Source: Stanieria cyanosphaera PCC 7437
Lineage (GTDB): Bacteria > Cyanobacteriota > Cyanobacteriia > Cyanobacteriales > Xenococcaceae
Assembly: GCF_000317575.1 (NCBI RefSeq)
Contig: NC_019748.1
Coordinates: 636,001 to 700,000, forward strand
Direction: 5' to 3'
DNA: 64,000 nucleotides
Shown here: positions 1-8,618 of the stretch, in pieces
How the letters are laid out: each line of letters opens with the position of its first letter
How positions within the stretch are numbered: the stretch's first letter is position 1
The notes under the pieces: model-generated
Databases searched by the model: none
Told to the model about the DNA's origin: nothing
What the model saw: only the letters and a program-made list of their open reading frames with translations
Program-made: the position numbers and the translations under genes

Positions 1-1
1 A

Positions 2-1126
2 TCAGTCTCCCAAACAAATACCCAATCCTCTCGCTGTTTTAACTAATGTATCTTGAGGATCGACTGCTCGATACCTTGCGATCGCATCTAGAATCGGAAC
101 ACTGATCACCTGTCGATTTTGCCAAGTAACCATATAATCATATTTTTCATGAGCAATTAAATCTACGGCTGCCACACCAAACGCAGAAGCTAAAATTCGA
201 TCCAAAGGTGAAGAAATACCGCCTCGTTGAGTATGTCCTAAAACTGTTACTCTAGTTTCTGCACCACTTTCCTTGCTAATACGATCCGCAATATACTGCC
301 CAATCCCACCAAGAAGACATTGTCCAAATTGTTGCATACGAGCGATCGTTTCACCAGCTTCAGTACAAACTGCTTCGGAAACTACCACAATTGAATAATC
401 TTGTCCTTGTTCCTGTCTTTTTTTAATATAATTACAAATATTTTCTAAGCGATAGGGTATTTCAGGAATCATAATAATATGTGCGCCTCCAGCAATACCT
501 GCATTCAGAGCGATATGCCCAGCATCTCTACCCATGACTTCAACAATCATTACTCGACTGTGACTAGCAGCAGTAAATTGCAAACGATCTATTGCTTCAG
601 TAGCAATATTAACTGCCGTATCAAAACCAATCGAACGTTCGGTAAGATCGACATCATTATCAATAGTTTTGGGAATACCAACAAAATTCATTCCCCCTTG
701 TTGAGCTAACTTGCGTAAGATCGCTAAACTACCATCTCCTCCAACTCCAATCAAAGCATCCAACCCAAGCAGATGATAGCCTTCAATAATTTCTTCAGAG
801 CGGTCTATTATCTCACCATTCGCCATTGGATAAGCAAACGGATTACCTTTATTAGTAGTACCTAAGATAGTACCGCCCATTGTTAAAATTGAATCTACTT
901 GATTGACTGTTAGCTGCATTACTTGGGGAGGACGACTCATCAAACCAAGCGTTGCTTTACAAATCCCGAAAACTTCCCAATCATAAACATTAATAGCACA
1001 ACGAGTTACTGCCCGAATTACAGCATTTAAACCTGCACAATCTCCACCACTCGTAAGAATCCCAATACGTTTATGAAGCTTTTTGGGTGAAATTTTTTGA
1101 TATGAAGTCTTTTCGGCGTTTTCCAT
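2..1126 (-). CDS. pfkA: 6-phosphofructokinase
   Basis: Phosphorylates fructose 6-phosphate to fructose 1,6-bisphosphate in glycolysis, in the cytosol; 374 aa. The nucleotide loop KRIGILTSGGDCAGLN lies near the N-terminus. GGDGS keeps the glycine of ATP-type enzymes (E. coli position 104), but GIPKTIDND has Lys at the position of E. coli Gly124, the mixed G/K signature of a large bacterial subgroup. IVEVMGRDAGHIAL is the substrate-binding segment. The frame is open to a TTG at 1153; I prefer the ATG at 1126 because the extra residues are polar and the conserved fold starts about 24 residues later. The TGA stop sits at the window edge, so the gene is complete. Phosphoryl donor preference (ATP, ADP or PPi) cannot be read from sequence. 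Confidence 0.93.
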   Translation of the reverse strand: MENAEKTSYQKISPKKLHKRIGILTSGGDCAGLNAVIRAVTRCAINVYDWEVFGICKATLGLMSRPPQVMQLTVNQVDSILTMGGTILGTTNKGNPFAYPMANGEIIDRSEEIIEGYHLLGLDALIGVGGDGSLAILRKLAQQGGMNFVGIPKTIDNDVDLTERSIGFDTAVNIATEAIDRLQFTAASHSRVMIVEVMGRDAGHIALNAGIAGGAHIIMIPEIPYRLENICNYIKKRQEQGQDYSIVVVSEAVCTEAGETIARMQQFGQCLLGGIGQYIADRISKESGAETRVTVLGHTQRGGISSPLDRILASAFGVAAVDLIAHEKYDYMVTWQNRQVISVPILDAIARYRAVDPQDTLVKTARGLGICLGD

Positions 1127-1378
1127 CTTATCTGTTTCTCTCTTGTTCCTCAATCAATGCTAAAACAACGAACTTACAGGCATTTTGACTGATTATTCTA
1201 ATACTGTAGATTTCAAACTAATTAGAGTACCTGTTGTATATTACCAGATAGGCTTAAGGCTACATAAAACTCAATATTTTCTTATTGATAATCTGGTTCT
1301 AAGCTTAAAGTTGCACAACTGCATCCAATAATTGCGATCGCCTATTTATTTAAAATCAACAAATACACTTGTAAATTG

Positions 1379-1807
1379 TTACTGTAATACACTCAACCAG
1401 ATTCCGACAAAAGCTATTGCTGTGACTATTAAGGAAACAATAAAAGCATTTTTAGTCTTTGGAGAAATCTGTGCTTGCTCTCGAAGCTCTTCAGTATTAG
1501 CACTAATAAAACGTTGTCTTTGAATAGTGAAGTAAAATACTTGTACAGCCACCAATAAACTGAGAGGAAAAATAACCAAGCGACTTGCGATCGCTAAACC
1601 AATACCACTAAGCAAAGTGAGTAATGAACTAATCAATAAAAATTGACTGACTAACTTGTCTTCTTTTTCTTGAGTAAGGGATTCGATTGCAGAATCAATA
1701 AAATTAGCTTCTTGAGCCATTTTAAAAGCGATCAAACCACCAACAATCCAGAAAATTCCAAAGATACGAAAGAACCATTCCAACAATAAAATTAATATAT
1801 CAGCCAT
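1379..1807 (-). CDS. small multi-pass membrane protein, unknown function
   Basis: 142 aa with about four hydrophobic segments: ILLLEWFFRIFGIFWIVGG near the N-terminus, a pair in the middle (FLLISSLLTLLSGIGLAIA and LVIFPLSLLVAVQVFYF) and a C-terminal one (AFIVSLIVTAIAFVGIWL). A polar loop with NFIDSAIESLTQEKED separates the first from the second. I do not recognise a family. The longer frame begins with TTG at 1813; the ATG at 1807 is the better start. It lies head-to-head with the acetyltransferase gene that follows, 40 bases away. Inner or thylakoid membrane location is inferred from hydrophobicity only. Confidence 0.6.
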   Translation of the reverse strand: MADILILLLEWFFRIFGIFWIVGGLIAFKMAQEANFIDSAIESLTQEKEDKLVSQFLLISSLLTLLSGIGLAIASRLVIFPLSLLVAVQVFYFTIQRQRFISANTEELREQAQISPKTKNAFIVSLIVTAIAFVGIWLSVLQ

Positions 1808-1847
1808 AATCAAGTGCTATCAAAGTAAAGTTAGGTAAAGTTGTTCA

Positions 1848-2357
1848 ATGAGCTTAGTATTTGAAACTCAGAGATTACTATTAAAACCGATCTTAAAAAG
1901 TGAGCTTGATAGATTACACAATATTTTGATTGACCCTTACGTGCGAAAATATTTGTGCGATGACAAGATTTTTTCTTGGCAGCAAACTGAAGCGATGTTA
2001 TTAGAAAATCAAAGGCTTTTTAAGGAAAAAAAATTAGGTCTTTGGTTGATAGAAACTAAAAATAATCAAGAAGTAATTGGATTTGTTGGTTTGTGGGATT
2101 TTTTTTCAGAAGCTCAACCTCAATTAGCTTATGCATTAATACCAACAGCAACTAAAAAAGGTTATGCAACTGAAGCAGCAACCAAAATAATAGAATATTG
2201 TTTTAATGAACTTGGTTACAAATACTTAATTGCAAGTTCTGATCAACCCAATCTTGAATCTCATCGGGTAGCAGAAAGATTGGGCATGAAAAAAATAGAA
2301 GAAAAAATAATTAATAATAATCCTATTTTGTTTTTCAAAATTGAAAAAGAACAATAA
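1848..2357 (+). CDS. GNAT N-acetyltransferase, RimJ/RimL type
   Basis: 169 aa, the usual length for RimJ/RimL-like acetyltransferases that move an acetyl group from acetyl-CoA to an amine (protein N-terminus, amino acid or drug). The opening ETQRLLLKPILKSELDRL is the typical beta1-alpha1 start. QLAYALIPTATKKGYATEA is the beta4-alpha3 acetyl-CoA loop, here with KKGYAT in place of the common GxGxG/A. NLESHRVAERLGMKK is the conserved C-terminal asparagine-to-leucine helix. The substrate is unknown. The gene ends before an AT-rich stretch carrying a HIP1 palindrome. Confidence 0.85.
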   Translation: MSLVFETQRLLLKPILKSELDRLHNILIDPYVRKYLCDDKIFSWQQTEAMLLENQRLFKEKKLGLWLIETKNNQEVIGFVGLWDFFSEAQPQLAYALIPTATKKGYATEAATKIIEYCFNELGYKYLIASSDQPNLESHRVAERLGMKKIEEKIINNNPILFFKIEKEQ

Positions 2358-2612
2358 TTTATTGTCGAGAAAAATAAAGCGATCGCTTTAGCTTAATCCA
2401 AGCTTAATTTTTATTTTTTATAACCATCCTTGGAGAATTTTCTTTTAGGGCAGTTAATTTACATCATTAATCATTTTAATCCTAACTTTAAACAAAATTT
2501 GCAAAACTACCTAATTAATTGAAGAGATGATTAACTTCTGTGCTTTTGGCTCGATTTCTCTAGACACTAAGGAAAATACCTAGATATATTTAACTAGAAA
2601 ATATTTAAATAA

Positions 2613-2753
2613 GGATACGAAAGTGGTGGTATCGAGAGTTTTATTAATCAAGGTAGCAATAATACTCAAGAAGTTCCTGAACCTGGAACAGCATTATCTT
2701 TTGGTTTACTAGCTCTTAGCTCTTTATTTTCTCTAAACAAAAGAACAGTTTAA
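2613..2753 (+). pseudogene. C-terminal remnant of a PEP-CTERM sorted protein
   Basis: A 46-codon frame directly after a TAA at 2610, with no start codon, ends in EVPEPGTALSFGLLALSS followed by FSLNKR and a stop. This is the PEP-CTERM sorting tag: VPEP, a hydrophobic helix of about 16 residues and a basic end, as recognised by exosortase-type enzymes. Ahead of it is a Gly/Ser/Asn-rich stub, GYESGGIESFINQGSNN, typical of the end of such secreted proteins. The rest of the protein cannot be found upstream. I read this as the tail of a deleted gene. It suggests that the genome has or had an exosortase system. Confidence 0.6.
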
Positions 2754-2868
2754 GTTGATTTAAAACCTTAAATAATTAGATATAAAAATAGTTTAATCTT
2801 TTCATATTTACTGCTTGATTGCACAAATCAAAAAATTTTATTTATCTCTAAAAGAAAAAATTATTTAT

Positions 2869-3036
2869 TTAATTTTCTCCCAAACACCAGCTTAAAACAA
2901 ATAAAATAACTAGAGAAAAAAAGATCCAACCAAAAGAACCTAAATAATTAAAAAAATCAATTGGAAAAAAAACAAAAATAGAACATAATAGCCAATTGCT
3001 TAAAAGCAAAAAAATTACAATAATTCCAATCAGCAT
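2869..3036 (-). CDS. possible 55-aa membrane miniprotein
   Basis: A frame from ATG at 3036 to TAA at 2869 encodes 55 aa with two hydrophobic segments (IGIIVIFLLLSNWLLCSIFV and IFFSLVILFVLSWCLGEN) joined by a short loop, PIDFFNYLGSFG. No clear ribosome-binding site is visible and the region is very AT-rich, so this may be chance. It is listed because it is uninterrupted and fits a two-helix membrane protein. Confidence 0.3.
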   Translation of the reverse strand: MLIGIIVIFLLLSNWLLCSIFVFFPIDFFNYLGSFGWIFFSLVILFVLSWCLGEN

Positions 3037-3267
3037 TTTAGTTTTATTAAAAGTTATTAGGTTTTTTTTATTAAAAATTTTTCTAAAAAAATCTCAAAAT
3101 AAGCGAAATGGTTTGAAGAGTTTCAAGCTTATAAGTAAATAAAAAAAAATTTACTTCATTACTAATTTTGTTTTAAGCTAATTTTTATCAATTCAACTAC
3201 CGACAGATGAATAGTAGTTGCAATTTTTAATACAATTACACATCTTCTCACACACAAAATAATAAAA

Positions 3268-3741
3268 ATGTTAAAATCACGTAGTCCTAGCCTAATTTTA
3301 ATAGTTTTGTCAGGGTTTACATTACCAATTTTACCTGTTTTAGCACAAAAATATGATTTTAATGATTTTAGTTTAGCAGCAGGTTTTAATCCTACAGAAG
3401 TTATTGTGACTGGTTATACTAGTGGTGCTTATTCTTTAGCTTCAATTGTTAATCAAGATAAGTACGGAAATCCCTGCATGGGATATGGCGATCCCAAACC
3501 AGACCATGTAATGATTTTAGAAGATGATTTTCCTGAGCTTACTATACAAATAGATAGTGGTGGTCAAGATACAACTCTAGTTATTAAAAGCTTCAATAAT
3601 GACATTCGCTGCGGTTTTGGTCAAAATAACCTTAAAGATGCGTTGGTTAAAGGTTCAGATTGGCAAGCTGGAGAATACTATATTTGGGTAGGTTCAATTG
3701 TTCCTAATCAGAAAGCTAATTACCGTTTATCTGTCAAATGA
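3268..3741 (+). CDS. secreted protein, PPC-like beta-sandwich, unknown function
   Basis: 157 aa. Residues 1-26 form a signal peptide (basic start, hydrophobic core LILIVLSGFTLPILPV, cleavage after VLA), so export to periplasm or outside is likely. The mature part contains QIDSGGQDTTLVIKS, DIRCGFGQNN and WQAGEYYIWVGSI, the pattern of bacterial pre-peptidase C-terminal (PPC-like) beta-sandwich domains, here standing alone without an enzyme. Two cysteines (in NPCMGYG and IRCGFG) could form a disulfide. No operon partner is visible. The function is not known. Confidence 0.6.
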   Translation: MLKSRSPSLILIVLSGFTLPILPVLAQKYDFNDFSLAAGFNPTEVIVTGYTSGAYSLASIVNQDKYGNPCMGYGDPKPDHVMILEDDFPELTIQIDSGGQDTTLVIKSFNNDIRCGFGQNNLKDALVKGSDWQAGEYYIWVGSIVPNQKANYRLSVK

Positions 3742-3838
3742 TTAAGACGGATTTTTCTACCCAAAGTAGTGTAATAAAATAGCCTTTGAGCGATAAGATA
3801 GATTAGTGATTAATGATACTAACAGATAGGAATTTCTC

Positions 3839-4606
3839 GTGCTATCTTCATTGTCTAAAGACTTTCGCATCATTTTCGACCGTGACCCGGCTGCGCGTAA
3901 CTGGTTAGAGGTATTATTTTGCTATCCAGGCTTGCAAGCTCTTGTTTTTCATCGTTTTGCTCACTGGCTCTATTGTGTTGGCATTCCCTTCATTCCTCGA
4001 CTTGTTTCTCATTTAGGGCGTTTTTTAACAGGAATCGAAATTCATCCTGGGGCGCAAATCGGTCAAGGAGTCTTTATCGATCATGGTATGGGCGTAGTGA
4101 TTGGTGAGACTGCAATAGTAGGAGATTACTCTTTAATTTATCAAGGGGTAACTCTTGGTGGGACAGGAAAGCAAACAGGAAAACGTCATCCTACCATAGG
4201 GGAAAATGTGGTTGTGGGTGCAGGCGCAAAAGTTTTAGGTAATATACAAATTGGTAATAATGTCCGTATCGGTGCGGGTTCAGTCGTTTTGAAAGATGTT
4301 CCTTCTGACTGTACTGTGGTAGGTGTACCAGGTAGAATTATCTATCGTTCTGGAGTTCGAGTTAATCCTTTGGAACACGGGAATCTTCCAGATTCAGAAG
4401 CTTTAGTAATTCGTGCTTTGGTAGATCGAATTGAGTCTTTAGAACAACAAGTAGAAAGTTTACAAAAATCTCATCAGCAAAATAATTCTTTAGTAGCTGC
4501 AGTATTATCAGAATCAAGTGAAAAAGAACTTCTTGAAGAATTAGGTGAATGTTGTCGATTAAGAGATAAAGAAATTAGAGAATTTTTAGCAGGAAGTGAA
4601 TTTTAA
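3839..4606 (+). CDS. cysE: serine O-acetyltransferase
   Basis: Acetylates L-serine with acetyl-CoA to O-acetylserine, the first step of cysteine synthesis; cytosolic, trimer or hexamer. 255 aa. The N-terminal helical part ([20 protein letters not shown]) is typical of cyanobacterial and plant-type CysE. The left-handed beta-helix with hexapeptide repeats follows ([19 protein letters not shown], then [19 protein letters not shown]). [10 protein letters not shown] holds the catalytic His. The C-terminal 70 residues form a charged coiled-coil-like tail ([11 protein letters not shown]), longer than in the E. coli enzyme. The start is GTG; no in-frame ATG fits the conserved N-terminus. The stop overlaps the convergent PPOX-type gene by four bases. 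Confidence 0.94.
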   Translation: MLSSLSKDFRIIFDRDPAARNWLEVLFCYPGLQALVFHRFAHWLYCVGIPFIPRLVSHLGRFLTGIEIHPGAQIGQGVFIDHGMGVVIGETAIVGDYSLIYQGVTLGGTGKQTGKRHPTIGENVVVGAGAKVLGNIQIGNNVRIGAGSVVLKDVPSDCTVVGVPGRIIYRSGVRVNPLEHGNLPDSEALVIRALVDRIESLEQQVESLQKSHQQNNSLVAAVLSESSEKELLEELGECCRLRDKEIREFLAGSEF

Positions 4607-5187
4607 GGATTAACTGGTTTAATGATCCAGCTTTGGTCTTGAGATAGAATATACCAACAACGATTTTGTGGCTCACCCTTTAATTCTAAATGGTCTACTT
4701 TTTTAGGCATCAACAATAACAAACAAAAATTTTTTAAAGGTTCTAGTTCTGAGGGAGCAGGGGGTGAAAAAGCCTCTTGATTTGACTCTCTGGTTTGACC
4801 GGGATTTGGCCAAGCAAATTGTAAGCGAGCAGGAGAAGATAATTTTTGCCAAGCTATTTGACGAGCTAACCTTAACCAATCATCTTGCTCTTGTTCTGTA
4901 ATTAAAATAAGAGTTCCAAAAATACGAAATTGTTCTCGACTTTTAGTGAAATACCAACAAATTTCAGCCTCAGATTGGTATTGAATTTGGTCAATTTTTG
5001 AGCTACGGAAATCAGTGATTATTTGTAAATAATTAGTACCTTCTAAAAAACCACGAAATACTACAGTGCGGTTAGCAGGTAATCCTTCTGGAGTAATAGT
5101 AGCTAGTTGTAAATAACGAGAATGAGCTTGAGAACGATTGAGATGAAGAGCGCGAGCTAAATGCGATCGCCAAGGAGCTACAAACAT
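4603..5187 (-). CDS. pyridoxamine 5'-phosphate oxidase-family FMN flavoprotein
   Basis: 194 aa, a split-barrel flavoprotein of the PPOX type common in cyanobacteria. [20 protein letters not shown] and the segment [20 protein letters not shown] align with the N-terminal strand pair that binds FMN phosphate. [19 protein letters not shown] and [18 protein letters not shown] follow. The C-terminal end, [18 protein letters not shown], differs from true PdxH, so the substrate may not be pyridoxamine phosphate. Start ATG at 5187. It converges on cysE with a four-base overlap of stop codons, so no terminator fits between them. Biological role unknown. Confidence 0.8.
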   Translation of the reverse strand: MFVAPWRSHLARALHLNRSQAHSRYLQLATITPEGLPANRTVVFRGFLEGTNYLQIITDFRSSKIDQIQYQSEAEICWYFTKSREQFRIFGTLILITEQEQDDWLRLARQIAWQKLSSPARLQFAWPNPGQTRESNQEAFSPPAPSELEPLKNFCLLLLMPKKVDHLELKGEPQNRCWYILSQDQSWIIKPVNP

Positions 5188-5730
5188 ATAAATTTTTTAT
5201 TTGATAACCAAAAGTAAACTGAATTTGATTGTTTTAGATATTGTAATTGATGAAAATACTCATATTTTAAATAATTTAATTTTTAAACATGATTTATTTA
5301 AATACATTTGCTGTAATTATTTTTTGAAAATCTTTTATTGTATTACAAAATAATATATTTAGCAATATATAAAAATATATAGAGTAAGTAATTGCGATCA
5401 CAATAAGTTAGTTTATGAAAATTTTATAAATAGAAGGGTAATGTTAATTAAGAACTAATGAAGTAATCATAAATCAGAGGGTTATAGGCTAGGTCTTACT
5501 TAGCCTTATTTCAAATTTTCTCTAAGTAACTTTTCTAATTTATTTTTATTAAAATGACCACAATTTTTTCAAGAAATAACTTGAATTAATGGCAAATTTC
5601 TAGATTAGCAAACAACACAATCAAAAAACATATTTTTTCTTAAAAAATAATAATTGCTCAAGCTTTTTGCAATTGAGGTTATTTATTCAAATCTTTTGAT
5701 TGATGTATTTATTTTATAGGTGTAAAAAAA
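5188..5730. other. AT-rich intergenic region
   Basis: 543 bases between divergent genes, very AT-rich. No open frame of note on either strand. A small inverted repeat (AGGCTA at 5486-5491 and TAGCCT at 5501-5506) is present but too weak to call a terminator. Promoters for both flanking genes are presumably here; I cannot place them. Confidence 0.5.
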
Positions 5731-6594
5731 ATGTCTTCTGAATTAATTAATCAAGTACTAGAACTGACAAATGCAGAGCGTACTAAAGCGGGTTTAAAAC
5801 CTTTAAAATTAAACTCTAAATTAGTTAACGCTGCTCAAAATCATAGTAAAAATATGGCAGAAGATGACTTCTTTAGTCATACGGGAGAAGATGGTTCTAG
5901 TGTTAGCGATCGCGTTCAAGATGCTGGTTATCAATATTCAAGGGTAGGAGAAAATATTGCTGCTGGTCAAAAAACTGCCGAACAAGTTGTACAAGGATGG
6001 ATGAATAGTCCTGGTCATCGAGCTAATATTCTTAATTCTAATTTTACAGAAATTGGTATTGGTTACGAATATTTAGAAAACGATACAGGTTCAGTTAACT
6101 ATAATTATTATTGGACTCAAGTTTTTGGTAATTCACTTTCTAACAATAGTAATGAAAATTCTAATCAAGAAAATGTATTAGAAGAAGAGAATAATAATTC
6201 TACTCCGATTAAAAATGATGATCTAGTTGAAGATAATAATCAATCTCCTCCTGTTGAAAATACTGATAATAATTCTTCTAATGAAGAAACAAATCAGCCA
6301 GTTGTCCCATCAAATAATACTAATGATGATTTGACGGGAGAAACTAATAATCCTGTACTTACAGGTGGTAATGATTCGGTTAATTTTCCTGTCAATGAAG
6401 TAGAACCAACTAAAAATCAATTAAATGGTAATACGTGGCATAATTTCCAGGATATTTTTAATAGTTCATGGTTAGGAAACTCTATTAATAATGAAAATAA
6501 TTATGAAGCAATAGGCATTGAAGTTATCTCTGATTTTAGTGTTGAAGACGATAAACAAATTGTTATTAAAGAACAAGCAAATTTAGTTTTTTAA
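5731..6594 (+). CDS. CAP (SCP-like) domain protein with Asn-rich tail
   Basis: 287 aa. Residues 5-137 are a CAP/SCP domain: LELTNAERTKAGLKPLKLNS, the active-cleft His in DFFSHTGEDG, GENIAAGQ and the second His in WMNSPGHRANILNSNFTEIG, then YYWTQVFG. This family includes secreted bacterial proteins of mostly unknown activity. Residues 140-255 are low-complexity, rich in Asn, Glu, Thr and Pro. The last 30 residues (IEVISDFSVEDDKQIVIKEQ) resemble the ends of RTX or hemolysin-like cyanobacterial proteins. There is no N-terminal signal peptide, so a C-terminal, type-I-like export route is an inference. A clear terminator follows. Confidence 0.8.
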   Translation: MSSELINQVLELTNAERTKAGLKPLKLNSKLVNAAQNHSKNMAEDDFFSHTGEDGSSVSDRVQDAGYQYSRVGENIAAGQKTAEQVVQGWMNSPGHRANILNSNFTEIGIGYEYLENDTGSVNYNYYWTQVFGNSLSNNSNENSNQENVLEEENNNSTPIKNDDLVEDNNQSPPVENTDNNSSNEETNQPVVPSNNTNDDLTGETNNPVLTGGNDSVNFPVNEVEPTKNQLNGNTWHNFQDIFNSSWLGNSINNENNYEAIGIEVISDFSVEDDKQIVIKEQANLVF

Positions 6595-6643
6595 ATTTAA
6601 ATAATTATTTGATACATTTTAATTGTAAATAATATTTGGTAAT

Positions 6644-6666
6644 GGTGCATAATAATGCACCTTTTT
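6644..6666 (+). terminator. rho-independent terminator of the CAP-domain gene
   Basis: A perfect 7-bp stem (GGTGCAT / ATGCACC) with a four-base AATA loop is followed at once by five T residues, 50 bases after the stop codon. Confidence 0.75.
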
Positions 6667-6979
6667 ATATATATATCTTCTGTCACTCTTACCCCAAAAG
6701 CGATTGGCAAGCTATTTACTAATAAAAAATAAAGCAGCACACAAAAAAACTACAATTCTCAAATGTCGTATCTGCAAGTAATTACTATTAGTAAAAGAGG
6801 AATAGATGCGATTAAAAATAACCAGCGCAGTTTTTTTCAGAACAGTTACTAATAATTTTAAATTTTTTAATACTATAAATAATACCCATAGCTAAAATAG
6901 AGGCTAAGATTATTTGTATTTGATTGAACTATCAAAATATACTATAAAATAATATTGATAGTTTATCGCTCATCGACAC
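6667..6979. other. intergenic region, nothing recognised
   Basis: About 310 bases, AT-rich, no open frame worth naming and no clear repeat. It holds the start region of the next small gene. Confidence 0.5.
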
Positions 6980-7156
6980 ATGGGTAAAAAATCACGACTC
7001 AGAAAAATGCGTAAAGAGTCCCACTCTAGCGAAAATCAAACTACACAACGCGATTCTACACAATTTGTTGAGCAATTAGAACAATTAGGTTATCGATTAA
7101 AACAAATACAAAGATCTCCTGACTTACCTCAGCAAAACATTGAACCGAAAATATAA
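6980..7156 (+). CDS. 58-aa basic small protein, unknown function
   Basis: An uninterrupted frame from ATG at 6980 to TAA at 7154-7156 encodes 58 aa: a very basic start (MGKKSRLRKMRKESHS) and a helical acidic/Gln-rich second half (FVEQLEQLGYRLKQIQRS). Basic amphipathic miniproteins that start this way are common in cyanobacteria, but I cannot name the family. No strong ribosome-binding site is seen. It converges on the gene that follows on the other strand. Confidence 0.5.
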   Translation: MGKKSRLRKMRKESHSSENQTTQRDSTQFVEQLEQLGYRLKQIQRSPDLPQQNIEPKI

Positions 7157-7196
7157 AGTTCAATTAGATTTATTGTGGTACAAAATATTTTCATAC

Positions 7197-7481
7197 TTAG
7201 CTTTCGTGATAACCTGTTTCTAAAGTTTCTGGATTAATAGGTGCAAGTTGGTGTGGTGATTTAATTTTTGTTTGATGACGACGTTGTGCTTTTGCTTTAC
7301 CAAGTAATTCAATGACAGATATAGGTAAAATAATTGGCCAAAAGAAAGGAGCAATTAGCAGAACTACCCAAGATAAAAGATGATTGTTTGGGGTACTATT
7401 GTCCTTTAAAAATAGCCCAAACCAAACACCAAAAACTATTAAAGCGATCGCGAGATACCAAACTAATATATTATTTAACAT
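7197..7481 (-). CDS. small two-helix membrane protein
   Basis: 94 aa with two membrane helices (LVWYLAIALIVFGVWFGLFL and WVVLLIAPFFWPIILPISVI) and a basic cytoplasmic tail (LLGKAKAQRRHQTKIK). Start ATG at 7481. The pattern of a short polar loop with PNNH and a WP-rich second helix is one I associate with conserved cyanobacterial hypotheticals, without a known function. It stands alone, with gaps on both sides. Confidence 0.6.
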   Translation of the reverse strand: MLNNILVWYLAIALIVFGVWFGLFLKDNSTPNNHLLSWVVLLIAPFFWPIILPISVIELLGKAKAQRRHQTKIKSPHQLAPINPETLETGYHES

Positions 7482-7736
7482 TATTTTTGTTCACTTGTTA
7501 CGATAATTGAAGTATTTTTCAAAATTCATAAATAGATTTATATTCTTTTTTAAATCAAATTAGCAATAAGTATAATCCAAAAATATTCAGTAATTATACG
7601 GAGTCAAAATCAAAAATTACTCAATTGGAAATTAAAGATAACCATCTTGGTTATTTTGTGAAGATTTATAAAAGAGCAATGAATTTTTAAAATTGATTTT
7701 TAATAATACCCCACTATTAATTGCCTTATTATAAGC

Positions 7737-8549
7737 CTAATTTTTTTTAAATATTTTTGATTGATTTGATTGCAAATAAGCCAATCTCATGCCCCAAAAT
7801 AATAGATGAGGTTCTAGTTTAGTTTTGGTAGCCATTTCTGGAATAAATTTTGGTAAATTTTTGTATAAATAATAAGCATCTCCACCAGTAAAAACTACTG
7901 AACTATTAGGAAATTGTTGCCACCAATCAACAATAAAATTAGCTATACCTGCCAAAACTGTATATATAATTCCACTTTCAATGGCAGTTATTGTATCTAC
8001 AGCCCAACGGAGTGGTAGGGTGGAAGTTAATTCAACCTCTGGCAAAGCTGCGGTGTGTTGACCAAGAGCTTGAAATTGTAATCGTAAACCAGGTAAGATA
8101 GCCCCACCCACTAAACTGTGATTACCATCTACGCCAGTAAAAGTTAAAGCTGTACCTGCATCAACTACTAAACAAGGAAAACCATAAGTATCTCCTGCAC
8201 CCCAAACGGCTAAAGCGCGATCAATACCTAAATTACTATAAAGATTATTTAGAGGAATATTTGATAAAGTAATAACCTGAACTAGTGCTGCATTTCGCCA
8301 CAACAAAGTTTGTTCGGGAACGACAGAAGCTATACATAAAGGTAGTTGGGATAAATTAACTGAAACTTGATTGGGGGGTAAAACTTCTGGAGGAATTTGG
8401 CAATTTTGTCTAAACCCACTTAAGTGTTGACTATCCCAAGCCAGTTGAATTACTTCTCCACGAAACCAAGCCCAATGTAATCTGGAATTCCCAATCGCTA
8501 AAGCTAACCAATCTTGTTTTTTATTGGTAATCTTGGCTGTTTTTCCCAT
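7737..8549 (-). CDS. coaX: type III pantothenate kinase
   Basis: Phosphorylates pantothenate in the first step of coenzyme A synthesis; cytosolic dimer. 270 aa from the ATG at 8549. WLALAIGNSRLHWAWF is the phosphate-1 loop; the Asp usual in this family (DxGN) is Ile here. GIDRALAVWGA, CLVVDAGTALTFTGVD (the Asp-x-Gly-Thr-Ala motif) and VGGAILPGL follow in the usual order, and SSVVFTGGDAYYL ends the ATPase fold. The frame continues upstream to 8645 with a hydrophobic stretch that would overlap flv3; I reject it because the domain starts near residue 13 of the shorter form. Only 69 bases separate it from the divergent flv3. Confidence 0.9.
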   Translation of the reverse strand: MGKTAKITNKKQDWLALAIGNSRLHWAWFRGEVIQLAWDSQHLSGFRQNCQIPPEVLPPNQVSVNLSQLPLCIASVVPEQTLLWRNAALVQVITLSNIPLNNLYSNLGIDRALAVWGAGDTYGFPCLVVDAGTALTFTGVDGNHSLVGGAILPGLRLQFQALGQHTAALPEVELTSTLPLRWAVDTITAIESGIIYTVLAGIANFIVDWWQQFPNSSVVFTGGDAYYLYKNLPKFIPEMATKTKLEPHLLFWGMRLAYLQSNQSKIFKKN

Positions 8550-8618
8550 CAGAAGCAATAACCCGTGTAACAATAAAGAAAAATAAAAGAATATTACAAA
8601 GAGTAAAGGAGAGGGGAA

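Noticed and set aside
5486-5506. Short inverted repeat as a terminator
   Set aside because: Six-base arms with no T tract and far from either gene end.
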